The translations under genes were made by a program, and so were the position numbers. A stretch of DNA of 64,000 bases from Alphaproteobacteria bacterium (GTDB taxonomy: Bacteria > Pseudomonadota > Alphaproteobacteria > Micropepsales > Micropepsaceae): assembly GCA_028871795.1 (NCBI GenBank), contig JAGWMG010000010.1, positions 1-64,000 of the forward strand. The letters run 5' to 3'. Below are positions 43,113-51,797 of this stretch, one piece after another (within the stretch, counting starts at the first letter, position 1; the number at the start of each line of letters is the position of its first letter). Under the pieces are notes generated by a model. It saw only the letters and a list, made by a program, of their open reading frames with translations, did not search any database and was not told where the DNA came from.

Positions 43113-45434
43113 CTACGCTGCGGCAGCCAAGCGCTCGATTCTCAAAATCTCGTTGGGGGCCACCGTTTTGTCATCGCCATACACGTTGACGACAATCCGT
43201 TCGGGACCTTCGTAGCGCAGACTCACATATTCCTTGGTAACGGTCACTTGCAGAGGATAATCCTTGACGAGGATGCGGAACGAGTATTTCTCCCATTTCT
43301 CGTGAATAAGCGGATTGAGAAAAAGTTTCCCGCCCCGGACCCGCTTTCCACCGAACCCTTCGACGATCGCCATCCACGTGCCCGCCATGCTGGTGATGTG
43401 AAGGCCCTCGCATACTTCGTGATTGTAGTCGTCAAGATCAAGGCGCGACGTGCGCAGGTAAAGCTCGTAGGCCCTATCCGTCATTCCAATTCTTGCGGCC
43501 AATATGGAATGCGTGCACGGCGACAACGACGATTCATGCACAGTGCGGGCTTCGTAGAACTCGAAATGCCGCCTTATGAATTCCGTATCGTATTTCTCTT
43601 CGAACAGGTAAATCCCTTGAAGTGTGTCCGCCTGCTTGATGAAGGAGGAACGCAGAATGCGATCCCAGCTCCAGTGCTGGTTGATGGGGCGCTGTGAAAC
43701 GTCCAGATCTTTGGCGAGCGCCTGTTCCTTGTCCATGTAGCCTTCCTGTTGCAGGAAGAGCTTCAATTTGTCGTCATAGGGAAAATACATGTTTGCGGTA
43801 ATTTCCAGCCAGCGGCCGGTTTCAGTTTCGCAATCGAGGTGCGTCCGCGCCATGATCTCGGCATACTGCCCCGGCCAAGCGCTCCTGACCTTCGCTAGCA
43901 CCTCTCTAGCGTAGTCCATGCACCAGCAAGCGATCGTATTTGTGTACCAGTTGTTGTTGACGTTGTTTTCGTATTCGTTGGGCCCGGTCACGCCCAACAC
44001 CACATATTTTCCTTTGTCGTTCGAGAACGTGGCCCGTTGACTCCAGAAGCGCGCAATTCCGATCAGGACCTCGAGTCCGTAGTCCGCCAGATATTTCTCG
44101 TCTTCCGTATGCCGGACATAATTGAAGATCGCAAAGGCGATGGCGCCGTTGCGGTGAATCTCCTCGAAGGTAATCTCCCATTCGTTGTGACATTCCTCGC
44201 CGTTCATCGTCACCATGGGATACAACGCGGCACCACCGGCGAATCCCAATTTACCGGCGTTATCGATCGCTTTCTGAAGCTGTTTGTACCGGTAGATCAG
44301 CAGATTGCGCGTCACCCGGCTTGGCGCCGTGGAAACGAAAAAAGGTATGCAATAAGCTTCCGTATCCCAGTACGTGCTCCCGCCGTATTTTTCTCCGGTG
44401 AATCCTTTTGGGCCGATGTTGAGGCGTGCGTCCTGGCCGGTGTAGGTCTGGTTCAGGTGGAAGATGTTGAAGCGGATTCCCTGCTGGGCGTCGACGTCCC
44501 CTTGAATCACGATATCGCTGTGACTCCAGATGCCCGCCCATTTTACCTTGTGCGCCTCCAGCAAGGCGTCGAATCCGGCTTGATAAGCCGCCGAGACGGT
44601 TGCGCGGGCTTTGGCTTTCAATTCGTCTTTGCCGTGATCCAACGAGGTCGCCACCGCCACGTACTTGTAGACGGTCGCCGTCTGTCCCTTCTCGAGCGCG
44701 GTCTCGATCACGTTGCCGGTATATCTCGGGGTCTTCACGCAGCCGGGGTTCGCCGCGATCGTCCCGCCGTTCATCTCACATCGGACCTTCATCGCAAGCG
44801 CCACGCGGAAATCGAGCTTCCTGGTTTGCGCCAGCAGGAAACCATTATGTTTGCCGGATTCCGTCTCCAGGATATTCCAGAATTCTTCGCCGTAATTCGA
44901 ATCCTTGTTCTTCACGTCGCCGTCGATGTAGGGGGAAAGAGTCAGCCTGATGTCTTCCAGCGCCGTCACGGAATATTTTATGACGCCGATTTCGGGGTCC
45001 GCCATGCTGACAAATCGCAGCGCCTCAACCCTTATGCGTTCGCCTCCGGGCAGCGTTGCCACGAAGCTCCGCGAAAGAACACCCTCCTTCATGTTCAGGA
45101 CGCGCCGAAAGTCCTCCGTCTTGCAATTCGCCAGATCCAGATGCTTTCCGTTCACCTGAACGTCGATGCCGATCCAGTTCGGCGAATTCAGTACCTTTGC
45201 GAAGTATTCGGGATAGCCGTTCTTCCACCATCCGACGCGGGTTTTGTCCGGAAAATAAATTCCGGCCACATAGCTGCCGCGGAGAGTTTCGCCGGAATAC
45301 TTTTCTTCGAAATTCGCGCGCTGGCCCATGTGGCCGTTGCCGATGCTGAAAATGCTCTCGGAGGCTTCCTGTCTGCGCGGATCGAACCTCTCTTCTATGA
45401 CGGACCATTCGTCGTTGGTTAGGTATCTATTCAT
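43113..45434 (-). CDS. GH65 maltose phosphorylase-type enzyme
   Basis: The 773-residue protein has the standard GH65 order: N-terminal beta-sandwich (SIFSIGNGHMGQRANFEEKY), linker helices, an (alpha/alpha)6 barrel with YWDTEAYCIPFF and the catalytic acid Glu in GVTGPNEYENNVNNNWYTN, then RPINQHWSWDRI and a C-terminal beta domain. It should convert maltose and phosphate to glucose and beta-glucose-1-phosphate. The next gene upstream, a beta-phosphoglucomutase, supports phosphorolysis. No signal peptide. The DNA is visibly AT-richer and has more AAT/TTT/AAA codons than nearby genes, which suggests transfer from another phylum. Confidence 0.92.
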   Translation of the reverse strand: MNRYLTNDEWSVIEERFDPRRQEASESIFSIGNGHMGQRANFEEKYSGETLRGSYVAGIYFPDKTRVGWWKNGYPEYFAKVLNSPNWIGIDVQVNGKHLDLANCKTEDFRRVLNMKEGVLSRSFVATLPGGERIRVEALRFVSMADPEIGVIKYSVTALEDIRLTLSPYIDGDVKNKDSNYGEEFWNILETESGKHNGFLLAQTRKLDFRVALAMKVRCEMNGGTIAANPGCVKTPRYTGNVIETALEKGQTATVYKYVAVATSLDHGKDELKAKARATVSAAYQAGFDALLEAHKVKWAGIWSHSDIVIQGDVDAQQGIRFNIFHLNQTYTGQDARLNIGPKGFTGEKYGGSTYWDTEAYCIPFFVSTAPSRVTRNLLIYRYKQLQKAIDNAGKLGFAGGAALYPMVTMNGEECHNEWEITFEEIHRNGAIAFAIFNYVRHTEDEKYLADYGLEVLIGIARFWSQRATFSNDKGKYVVLGVTGPNEYENNVNNNWYTNTIACWCMDYAREVLAKVRSAWPGQYAEIMARTHLDCETETGRWLEITANMYFPYDDKLKLFLQQEGYMDKEQALAKDLDVSQRPINQHWSWDRILRSSFIKQADTLQGIYLFEEKYDTEFIRRHFEFYEARTVHESSLSPCTHSILAARIGMTDRAYELYLRTSRLDLDDYNHEVCEGLHITSMAGTWMAIVEGFGGKRVRGGKLFLNPLIHEKWEKYSFRILVKDYPLQVTVTKEYVSLRYEGPERIVVNVYGDDKTVAPNEILRIERLAAAA

Positions 45435-45449
45435 GGCATCGCATCGACA

Positions 45450-46190
45450 CTAGGCGTTGGTGTCTGGGAAAGTGTATTTCCGGCCGGACTGCCGTTCAAA
45501 TTTCGCAATCAATGTTTCCGCGGAGAGGGCCTGCAAGCCCGAAACGACAAAATCCGCGTTTCCCAAAACGGCCGGGTCTCCGACGCCAACGCTGAACATG
45601 TTTGCGGCTATGGCGGCTTCAATCCCGGCCTCGGCATCCTCAAAGACGGCGCAATTCTGCGGAAGGACGCCGAGTTCCCTGGCGCCCGTCAGGAACACTT
45701 CCGGGTCGGGCTTGGCCCTCGTCACCTTATTGCCGTCAACGATCACGTCGAACAGCGGGCTTATTCGTAAGAGGTCCAGGATGGTCCTTGCGTTCTTGCT
45801 TGCCGACCCCAATCCGATCCCCAGGTTGCGGTTCCTGCAATCGGTCAGAAATTCCCTTGCTCCCGGCAGCACTTCGTCGGGGCGCATTTGAGAAACGTGG
45901 CGCAAATACAGCGAATTCTTCTTTTGCGCCAAGAGCGCTTTTTGCCCGTCATCGAGCAAAACGCCCCCGATTCCAAGCAATATTTCCAGGGATCGCACCC
46001 TGGACACGCCTTTGAGTTTCTCGTTGTCTTCTTCCGTGAACGCGAATCCCAGTTCGTTGGCGATTTCCCGCCACGCGATGTAGTGGTACTTCGCGGTGTC
46101 GACAATCACGCCGTCCAAATCGAACAGACATGCCTTGAGCGCCTTGGTGTCGGCGCGGCCGCGGGAAATCGACAAGTGCGGAGCATTCAT
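45450..46190 (-). CDS. pgmB: Beta-phosphoglucomutase
   Basis: The 246-residue HAD enzyme has the nucleophile and general acid Asp24/Asp26 in LFDLDGVIVDTAKYHYIAWR, cap-domain residues KLKGVSRVRSLEILL, motif II GLGSASKNARTILD, and motif III/IV KPDPEVFLTGARELG and VFEDAEAGIEAAIAA. The KGVSRxxSLE cap pattern is that of beta-PGM, which interconverts beta-glucose-1-phosphate and glucose-6-phosphate. ATG at 46190 overlaps the GH13 stop and the GH65 gene follows after 15 bases, so the three are co-transcribed. Confidence 0.94.
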   Translation of the reverse strand: MNAPHLSISRGRADTKALKACLFDLDGVIVDTAKYHYIAWREIANELGFAFTEEDNEKLKGVSRVRSLEILLGIGGVLLDDGQKALLAQKKNSLYLRHVSQMRPDEVLPGAREFLTDCRNRNLGIGLGSASKNARTILDLLRISPLFDVIVDGNKVTRAKPDPEVFLTGARELGVLPQNCAVFEDAEAGIEAAIAANMFSVGVGDPAVLGNADFVVSGLQALSAETLIAKFERQSGRKYTFPDTNA

Positions 46191-48139
46191 CCGCCGGCTC
46201 CCTCCGCGCAGACGACATAATCGAGCGGCGCAAGCACGACCTGATAACTGCCTGGCACCTTCGGCGTCGCGGCGCAGACTCCGTGCAGCGCAGCGAAATG
46301 CTGCGACGCCGGATTGATCTCGACCTGGGCGGTCAACGGCGACGCCGAGGTGTTGAAAGCAACGAGAATCTCGCGCCCGGTCTCGGGATCGATGCGCGAC
46401 ACTGCAAACAGGCCCGGCTTGTCCGAATAGTTGCGGACGATCTGTACGCCCCGCCGCAAGGCCTCGTGCGTCGTACGCAGGCGTGCCAGTTCGGCAATGG
46501 CGCGATAGATGGGATGACTGCGGTTGAAATTGCTTTCCGCCGTCGTCGCTTTCGTGCCGACCAGCGGGTCGGTGTTGTAGGAAACGACCTTGCTCGGGAA
46601 CATGTCCTGCCGCGCGTCCTGGTCGCCGCCGAGGCCGGCAAACCCTTGTTCGTCTCCGTAATAGACGACCGGGACGCCGCGCAGGGTGAACATCATGGCG
46701 TGCGCCAGGATCACGCGCTTCAAGACTTCGTCGTCGGAAGCTTTCGGAAATGCCGTGCGCACGAAGTACGCAAAGCGGCCCTGATCGTGGTTGCTGACGA
46801 AGGTGGGCAGTCCCTCGGCCGTGTGATAGCCGCCCTCATAGAGCACGTCGTCCGCGAACAGCCGCGCCAGAACGTCGGGGCCGCGCGTACCCGCCACCAC
46901 CTGCCGCACCGCCTCGGCGAAGGGATAATCGAGACAATACGGCATCTTGTCCTCGCGCGTGTGGCGGGCGTTCTTGGCAACATCCGGATCGTCCATGCCC
47001 ACCTCGCCGAAGATGTGGAAGTTGGGGATGCCGTCGGCCTTGGCGCGCGCCAGAATCGCCGGCACGAACTTCTGCCAGAACTTCGGGTTGACGTGCTGCT
47101 CGGTGTCGATGCGGAAGCCGTCGACACCGTACTTGTCGATCCAGGCGCCGTAGATGTCGATCATGCCCTGAACGACGCGCGGATTCTCCGTGTAGAGATC
47201 GTCGAGGCCGCCGAAATCGCCCATCGTCGAGCTTTCGTTCTCGAAGGTCGAGTTGCCCCGGTTGTGGTAATAGATCGGGTTGTTGAGCCAGTCCGGCACC
47301 TTCTCGTGCTCTTCACCCTTCGGGATGTAGACGTGATAAGCGTAGTCCGGATTGGTCAGCTTGGTGAAATTCTCCGGCGTCTGGTATTGCGGTTCGTCAC
47401 CCAGGAATCCCGGATTGATCGGCTTACCGTCGACGCCGCCTTCGCGCGTATACGGATAGTCGGCCCGCGAGCGATAGGCGCAGGAATGCTCGTTCACGAT
47501 ATTGGTGATAGTGCATTCGCGGTATTGGATGACATCGGCCGTGTGGTTCACCACGATGTCCATGTAGAACTTCATGCCGCGCGCATGTACGGCGTCGACG
47601 AGCGCCTTGAAGTCCGCGTCGGTTCCAAAATGCGGATCGACGCGGGTAAAGTCGGTGATCCAATAGCCGTGATAGCCGGCGGACTCCCCGCCCTTCGGCC
47701 CCTGGACCGGTTTGTTCTTGAAGACGGGCGCGAGCCAGACCGCCGTCGCTCCCAGCGATTGAATGTAGTCGAGGCGTTTGATAACGCCCTTCAGGTCGCC
47801 GCCGTGATAAAAGCCCTTCGAAGCCGGATCGTATCCGGTCGTCAGCCGGCCGCCCTTCAACCCGCCACGATCGTTCGAGCGATCGCCGTTCTCGAAGCGG
47901 TCGGGAAGCAGGAAATAGACGATCTCGTCCTGCGGCAGCCTTTGGCGATAATTCTGCGCGGCGGCGGTGCCCTGCGGTGCGCCGATACCGGGCGCCGCGC
48001 AAAGCATCAGGCTCGCCGTCAGGGAAACGAGCCAGTTGCGTACGCTTGCTCTTCCGAAGTCCGCGCCTGCCAAACGGCGCATGGAGGCGCCGAATATCCT
48101 CATGCGCGCGATGAAACCCGTGATCGGATGGATTGGCAT
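46187..48139 (-). CDS. Exported GH13 alpha-amylase-type enzyme
   Basis: ATG at 48139 has GGTGGAG 8 bases upstream. GTG at 48148 lies inside that site. The product is 650 residues with a basic N-region and a late hydrophobic export signal (RNWLVSLTASLMLCAAPGIG). GH13 motifs: LPDRFENGDRSNDRGG, region I DIVVNHTADV, region II DGFRIDTEQHV (nucleophile Asp), region III FHIFGEVGMDD (acid/base Glu) and region IV FVSNHDQGRF. The DxFExGDxxND type and YxDEQGFAGxGGD resemble periplasmic maltodextrin-degrading amylases of TonB-type systems. It lies between the TonB receptor and the mutase on one strand. Confidence 0.92.
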   Translation of the reverse strand: MPIHPITGFIARMRIFGASMRRLAGADFGRASVRNWLVSLTASLMLCAAPGIGAPQGTAAAQNYRQRLPQDEIVYFLLPDRFENGDRSNDRGGLKGGRLTTGYDPASKGFYHGGDLKGVIKRLDYIQSLGATAVWLAPVFKNKPVQGPKGGESAGYHGYWITDFTRVDPHFGTDADFKALVDAVHARGMKFYMDIVVNHTADVIQYRECTITNIVNEHSCAYRSRADYPYTREGGVDGKPINPGFLGDEPQYQTPENFTKLTNPDYAYHVYIPKGEEHEKVPDWLNNPIYYHNRGNSTFENESSTMGDFGGLDDLYTENPRVVQGMIDIYGAWIDKYGVDGFRIDTEQHVNPKFWQKFVPAILARAKADGIPNFHIFGEVGMDDPDVAKNARHTREDKMPYCLDYPFAEAVRQVVAGTRGPDVLARLFADDVLYEGGYHTAEGLPTFVSNHDQGRFAYFVRTAFPKASDDEVLKRVILAHAMMFTLRGVPVVYYGDEQGFAGLGGDQDARQDMFPSKVVSYNTDPLVGTKATTAESNFNRSHPIYRAIAELARLRTTHEALRRGVQIVRNYSDKPGLFAVSRIDPETGREILVAFNTSASPLTAQVEINPASQHFAALHGVCAATPKVPGSYQVVLAPLDYVVCAEGAGG

Positions 48140-48218
48140 ATTCGACACTCCACCGGGGTTGGCGTAAAACTCTCAAGCGTATCCAACCGCCGACACGGCA
48201 GCAACGCCCCGAAGAGAA

Positions 48219-48245
48219 CCCTCGCCGGCCTAAGGCCGGCGAGGG
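48219..48245 (-). terminator. Strong intercistronic hairpin between receptor and amylase genes
   Basis: CCCTCGCCGGCC pairs perfectly with GGCCGGCGAGGG around a 3-base loop (12-bp GC-rich stem). On the minus strand it follows the receptor stop by 23 bases and is followed by TTCTCTTC, a weak pyrimidine tract. It could end most transcripts after the receptor gene or protect the receptor mRNA 3' end, giving more receptor than enzyme. Which of these is true cannot be seen. Confidence 0.65.
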
Positions 48246-48268
48246 ATGAACAACACGGGGAGGGACGC

Positions 48269-51121
48269 CTAGTTCAACTTGTACGTGAGGCTGAACTGAT
48301 ACGTCGTTCCGAAGCGCCACCAGTCGAGATTCTGGCGCGTGTCGTTCGGATTGGAGGTGAATTGGTACATGGTCTGCTTTTCATGCAGCAGGTTGTCGGC
48401 CTGGAGGTTGATCGACAAACCGTTCGCCGGACCGTCCTCGAAAGTGTAGCCAATCTGAGCACCAAGCCAGCCCTGCGCTTTGAACTCGTTGCGCGTGTAG
48501 GTGTTGTCGAAGCCCTTGATCTCGCTGAAGAACCGCGAACGGAAGTTATAGTTCACGCGGGCCGAGAAGCCGCCCTTGTCGTAGTACACCGTGGCGTTAT
48601 AGACGAGCTTCGACAGGCCGGGCAGCGGCGTCGCCGGTCCTGAATCCGACACGCCCTTCATGCTGCTGTCGGTGTAGGAGATGTTGCCTGTGGCGCCGAA
48701 CCCGTCGAGCCAATCGGAGATGGACGCTCCGCCGATCGCACCACTGAACTCCATGCCGACGATGTTGCCACCGCTCGCGTTGACGTCCTCGGTGACATAA
48801 CCCATGTACGTATGTGGCGTGTATCCGGCGGGATAAACGTAGCCGGTGAAGTTGAACGGCGTCCTTTGCGTATAGATGTAAGACTCGAGGTTCTTGTAGA
48901 ACGCCGCGACCGCGAAGTACGTGTCCTTGCCGTGATAGTATTCATACGACAGGTCAGCGGCGTCGGCGATCCAGGGCTTCAGCTTGGGATTGCCGGTCGA
49001 GCCACTCCATGGAGAACACATTGTCCACTGGGCATCGGTGCAATTGACGTTCGCAGTGGCCGTACTGAAGCCGTAGGAATTGACATCGACCATCTGGTCC
49101 ATGCGCGCCCGCACCAGTTCACGCGCGCCGCCCAAGCGGATCTTGCTGTTGTCGGAGACTTCCAGAGCCAGATTCAGGCTCGGCAGAACTTCCCCGTATT
49201 CCGCGCCGCCCTGGATCGGATACGCATTCGGCCAAGCCACTGCAAAGCCGGATGAACCCTGATGGGTCAGGACAAACTGCACGCCAATATTGCCGGTCAA
49301 GGCATGGTTGGCGAGCGTCGAGTCGATATCGGCCTTCACATAGCCGGTATAGACGATTTCGTTGACGTCGTAGCCCTTCTGATAGGCCCACACGCCGGTG
49401 TTGTGCGTCAGGAGATAGACGCCGTTATCCAGAGCCGCATCGGCATTCCAACCCGCAAAGCCCGGGAAGCCGAAGTAGGCAAGCCCCGTGCTTACACCCG
49501 TGCGGTATGCCGCCGGAACAGGCGTGCCGGCCGGCTGCACGTAGCCCGCATAGCTGTTGCCATGAGAGGCATAATACGCCTGTGCGTTGTCCGCCACCGC
49601 CTTGGCGGTGAGGAAGTACTCGTCCGTCGACTTCGTCTTGGTGCGATTGGTGTAGTAGAGGCCGGCGGTGATGCCTTTGAAGAAGCCGCCGCCGAGGTCA
49701 CGCTGCACTTCCAGCTTCAGCGTGGCCATGTGGTCGTGAATCTTGTCGTATTTGAGGTAACCAGCCTGAGTGCACGACGGCAACCCCGGAGGGCTTCCCC
49801 AGCATCCCGAATCGGTCAACAGCATGTTGTTGTAGTTGCCGTAATCGAGTGCCGGCGTGACATGCATGACGTCCTGGCTGTTCAGCGTGAACGGCATCGG
49901 ATCGCGTGCACCCGGGCCGCCGCCGTAGCTTGTACCGGCATATTCTTCGAGCAGACGCGAATGGCGCTGCACGCTGGAATAGCCGGCATCGAGCATCGCC
50001 GTCCAGGGACCGGAATTGTAGGTGTTCTTCCAGCCGATGGCGAACAGGTCGTTGTTGTGCCGGTCCGATTCCGAGCGACCGACCTGGTGCACGCCCGGCG
50101 TGAAGGTGCCGGCGGTGACATAGCCATTGGTGACCGTGTAACCCGGCACCAAGTCCTGGCCGCCCCAGGAATACATCGGGGCTTCAACGCGCAGCTCCCG
50201 CCAGGCATCGCGGAACGATGTGGCGAACAGATCCAACGTGGATTCGAAGTTCTCGTTGGGACGGTATTGCAGCGTGGCGATGGCCGCGTTGCGCTTCAGA
50301 TCGTCCACGACGGAGTTGAACTTGGCGCCGCCGACGACGTAGTCACTGCTCGGAACGCCTGCGCCGCCGTTGCCATTCGGGTAACCCCACGGCGCATATT
50401 CCTGGTACGGATTGAGATCGTCCATCAGCGCCACGCCGACCATCAAGCCAAGCTTGCCGCCGGCAAACTGATCGATGAATGTGCCGCCCAGACGCCAGCC
50501 GTATTTACCTTCCTTCGGATTCAGCTCACCCAGCGAATTGGTCTGGCCGCGCGCGTTCGCCGAAATAACCATGTGGTCGTAATCGAGCGGGCGGATGGTC
50601 CGCATGTCGATCGTGCCGGAAAGGCCAGCGCCCACCAGATCGGCGGACGGGGTCTTGTAGACAACGACACCCGACATCAATTCGGCCGGATATTGGTCGA
50701 ACTGGACGCTGCGGTTATCGTTGGTGGACACCTGCTCGCGACCGTTGAGCAGCGTGGTGGCGAAGTCTGGCGACAGACCGCGGATCGAAATATCGCTCGC
50801 GCGACCGTTCACGCGCTGCGTGGCAAGGCCGGGCAGCCGCGATATCGCTTCGCCAATCGAGGTGTCCGGCAGCTTGCCGATGTCTTCCGCCGAGACGGCT
50901 TCAATGATCTCGTCCGAATTTTTCTTCAGAAGAATCGTATTCTCGATACTGGCGCGGATGCCTGTCACCGTGACGGTTTCGACCGCCAGGTCCGACTGCG
51001 CCAAGGCGGCATTGCTTGCCGCCACCAGCATGACCACGACGCTCGTCGCCGTGGAACCGAGTAGGAATGCCTTGCGCAACAAGGCAGACCGATTGGTGCG
51101 TTTTTGAGTGAAAGATGACAT
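48269..51121 (-). CDS. malA: TonB-dependent receptor for maltodextrins
   Basis: ATG at 51121 gives 950 residues. The 48-codon longer frame adds unlike residues. A long signal region (LLRKAFLLGSTATSVVVMLV...NAALAQ) precedes the TonB box region VETVTVTGIRAS, a plug domain (AVSAEDIGKLPDTSIGEAIS, RLPGLATQRVNGRASDISIR) and a 22-strand barrel ending FGTTYQFSLTYKLN, an unusual last residue (Asn) rather than Phe. The subclass with IGKLPDxSxxEAISRLPGL is that of carbohydrate receptors of Caulobacterales. It imports maltodextrins across the outer membrane with TonB-ExbBD. A strong hairpin follows. Symbol by analogy. Confidence 0.9.
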   Translation of the reverse strand: MSSFTQKRTNRSALLRKAFLLGSTATSVVVMLVAASNAALAQSDLAVETVTVTGIRASIENTILLKKNSDEIIEAVSAEDIGKLPDTSIGEAISRLPGLATQRVNGRASDISIRGLSPDFATTLLNGREQVSTNDNRSVQFDQYPAELMSGVVVYKTPSADLVGAGLSGTIDMRTIRPLDYDHMVISANARGQTNSLGELNPKEGKYGWRLGGTFIDQFAGGKLGLMVGVALMDDLNPYQEYAPWGYPNGNGGAGVPSSDYVVGGAKFNSVVDDLKRNAAIATLQYRPNENFESTLDLFATSFRDAWRELRVEAPMYSWGGQDLVPGYTVTNGYVTAGTFTPGVHQVGRSESDRHNNDLFAIGWKNTYNSGPWTAMLDAGYSSVQRHSRLLEEYAGTSYGGGPGARDPMPFTLNSQDVMHVTPALDYGNYNNMLLTDSGCWGSPPGLPSCTQAGYLKYDKIHDHMATLKLEVQRDLGGGFFKGITAGLYYTNRTKTKSTDEYFLTAKAVADNAQAYYASHGNSYAGYVQPAGTPVPAAYRTGVSTGLAYFGFPGFAGWNADAALDNGVYLLTHNTGVWAYQKGYDVNEIVYTGYVKADIDSTLANHALTGNIGVQFVLTHQGSSGFAVAWPNAYPIQGGAEYGEVLPSLNLALEVSDNSKIRLGGARELVRARMDQMVDVNSYGFSTATANVNCTDAQWTMCSPWSGSTGNPKLKPWIADAADLSYEYYHGKDTYFAVAAFYKNLESYIYTQRTPFNFTGYVYPAGYTPHTYMGYVTEDVNASGGNIVGMEFSGAIGGASISDWLDGFGATGNISYTDSSMKGVSDSGPATPLPGLSKLVYNATVYYDKGGFSARVNYNFRSRFFSEIKGFDNTYTRNEFKAQGWLGAQIGYTFEDGPANGLSINLQADNLLHEKQTMYQFTSNPNDTRQNLDWWRFGTTYQFSLTYKLN

Positions 51122-51643
51122 CTTGTGGATACTCCCCGATTTGCTGCTTTTTTTGGCGCGTGCCCCTGCCGTCAGGCGCGCTGCCCCCGACGCGTATGAC
51201 CTGCGATCGCCGGTTAGCGACCGCGTGCAAGCCGGGATCATCAGCCCGATGTCATCCGATGCCAACGGATCGCATACGTATTCATCGCGGCCCGCCTGGA
51301 TAATTTGCGCCGACGTGACTTTTTCATCCGGGCACGAGCAAGACGAGGTAAGCGCTTACATGTTTCGCGGCGGTGTTAAGCATCGCATTCACGAATACCG
51401 GCGATTCCGTACATGTTAGCGTTACTATGTCGATGTTGTCGCGATGAGCGGCAGTTTCCATGGCAGGCTTCGACGACTCTCTCGTCGTCCGGATCGTGGC
51501 AGCCCAGGCTCACGAACCGGCGGTACGCGAGTCGATCGCGCCACCCGAGGCCCGATAGAGGGCCGAGCCCGCATTCCGACGAAGAACGAAGCGTGAAACT
51601 CTCGAACTTGGTTTTGTGGGTTCCCTGACACTCTGCCAAGTCC
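51122..51643. other. Long non-coding region 5' of the receptor gene
   Basis: These 522 bases separate the receptor gene from tRNA-Glu, both on the minus strand. They hold the operator candidate at 51348-51359 and presumably the receptor promoter and a long leader. GGGGAG lies about 12 bases before the start codon at 51121. Short frames here lack coding character. No terminator for the tRNA is obvious, so tRNA-Glu transcripts might run into the leader. Confidence 0.5.
51348..51359. promoter_or_regulatory. Palindromic candidate LacI-family operator
   Basis: GTAAGCGCTTAC is a perfect 12-base palindrome centred on CG, the hallmark of LacI-family operators, and the bases outside extend the symmetry to about 14 of 16. 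It lies 227 bases 5' of the receptor start. I did not find the same sequence 5' of the carrier, GH31 or LacI genes. A much weaker look-alike (GTTAGCGTTAC) lies at 51415-51425. Confidence 0.5.
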
Positions 51644-51718
51644 TGGTGGGCCCTACGGGAGTCGAACCCGTCTTGCAAGATTGAAAATCTTGAGTCCTAA
51701 CCGATAGACGAAGGGCCC
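51644..51718 (-). tRNA. tRNA-Glu (anticodon TTC)
   Basis: A 75-base cloverleaf on the minus strand: acceptor GGGCCCT with AGGGCCC, D arm CGTCTATCGGTTAGGAC, anticodon loop TTTTCAA (anticodon TTC), T arm GACGGGTTCGACTCCCGT, discriminator A and encoded CCA at the 51644 end. Confidence 0.93.
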
Positions 51719-51797
51719 GCGCAACCCGCACGGCGACTGGGCGCGCCGTCGAGCGGAAGGGGGCTATAGGACCCGAAAGCCGTCTTTGCAAGCGCCG

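Noticed and set aside
46283..48643. 786-codon open frame on the plus strand
   Set aside because: It is antisense to the GH13 amylase and TonB genes, has no recognisable domain, and arises from GC-rich codon structure.
51510..51791. Minus-strand ORF across tRNA-Glu
   Set aside because: It is the translated shadow of the tRNA, with no conserved residues outside it.
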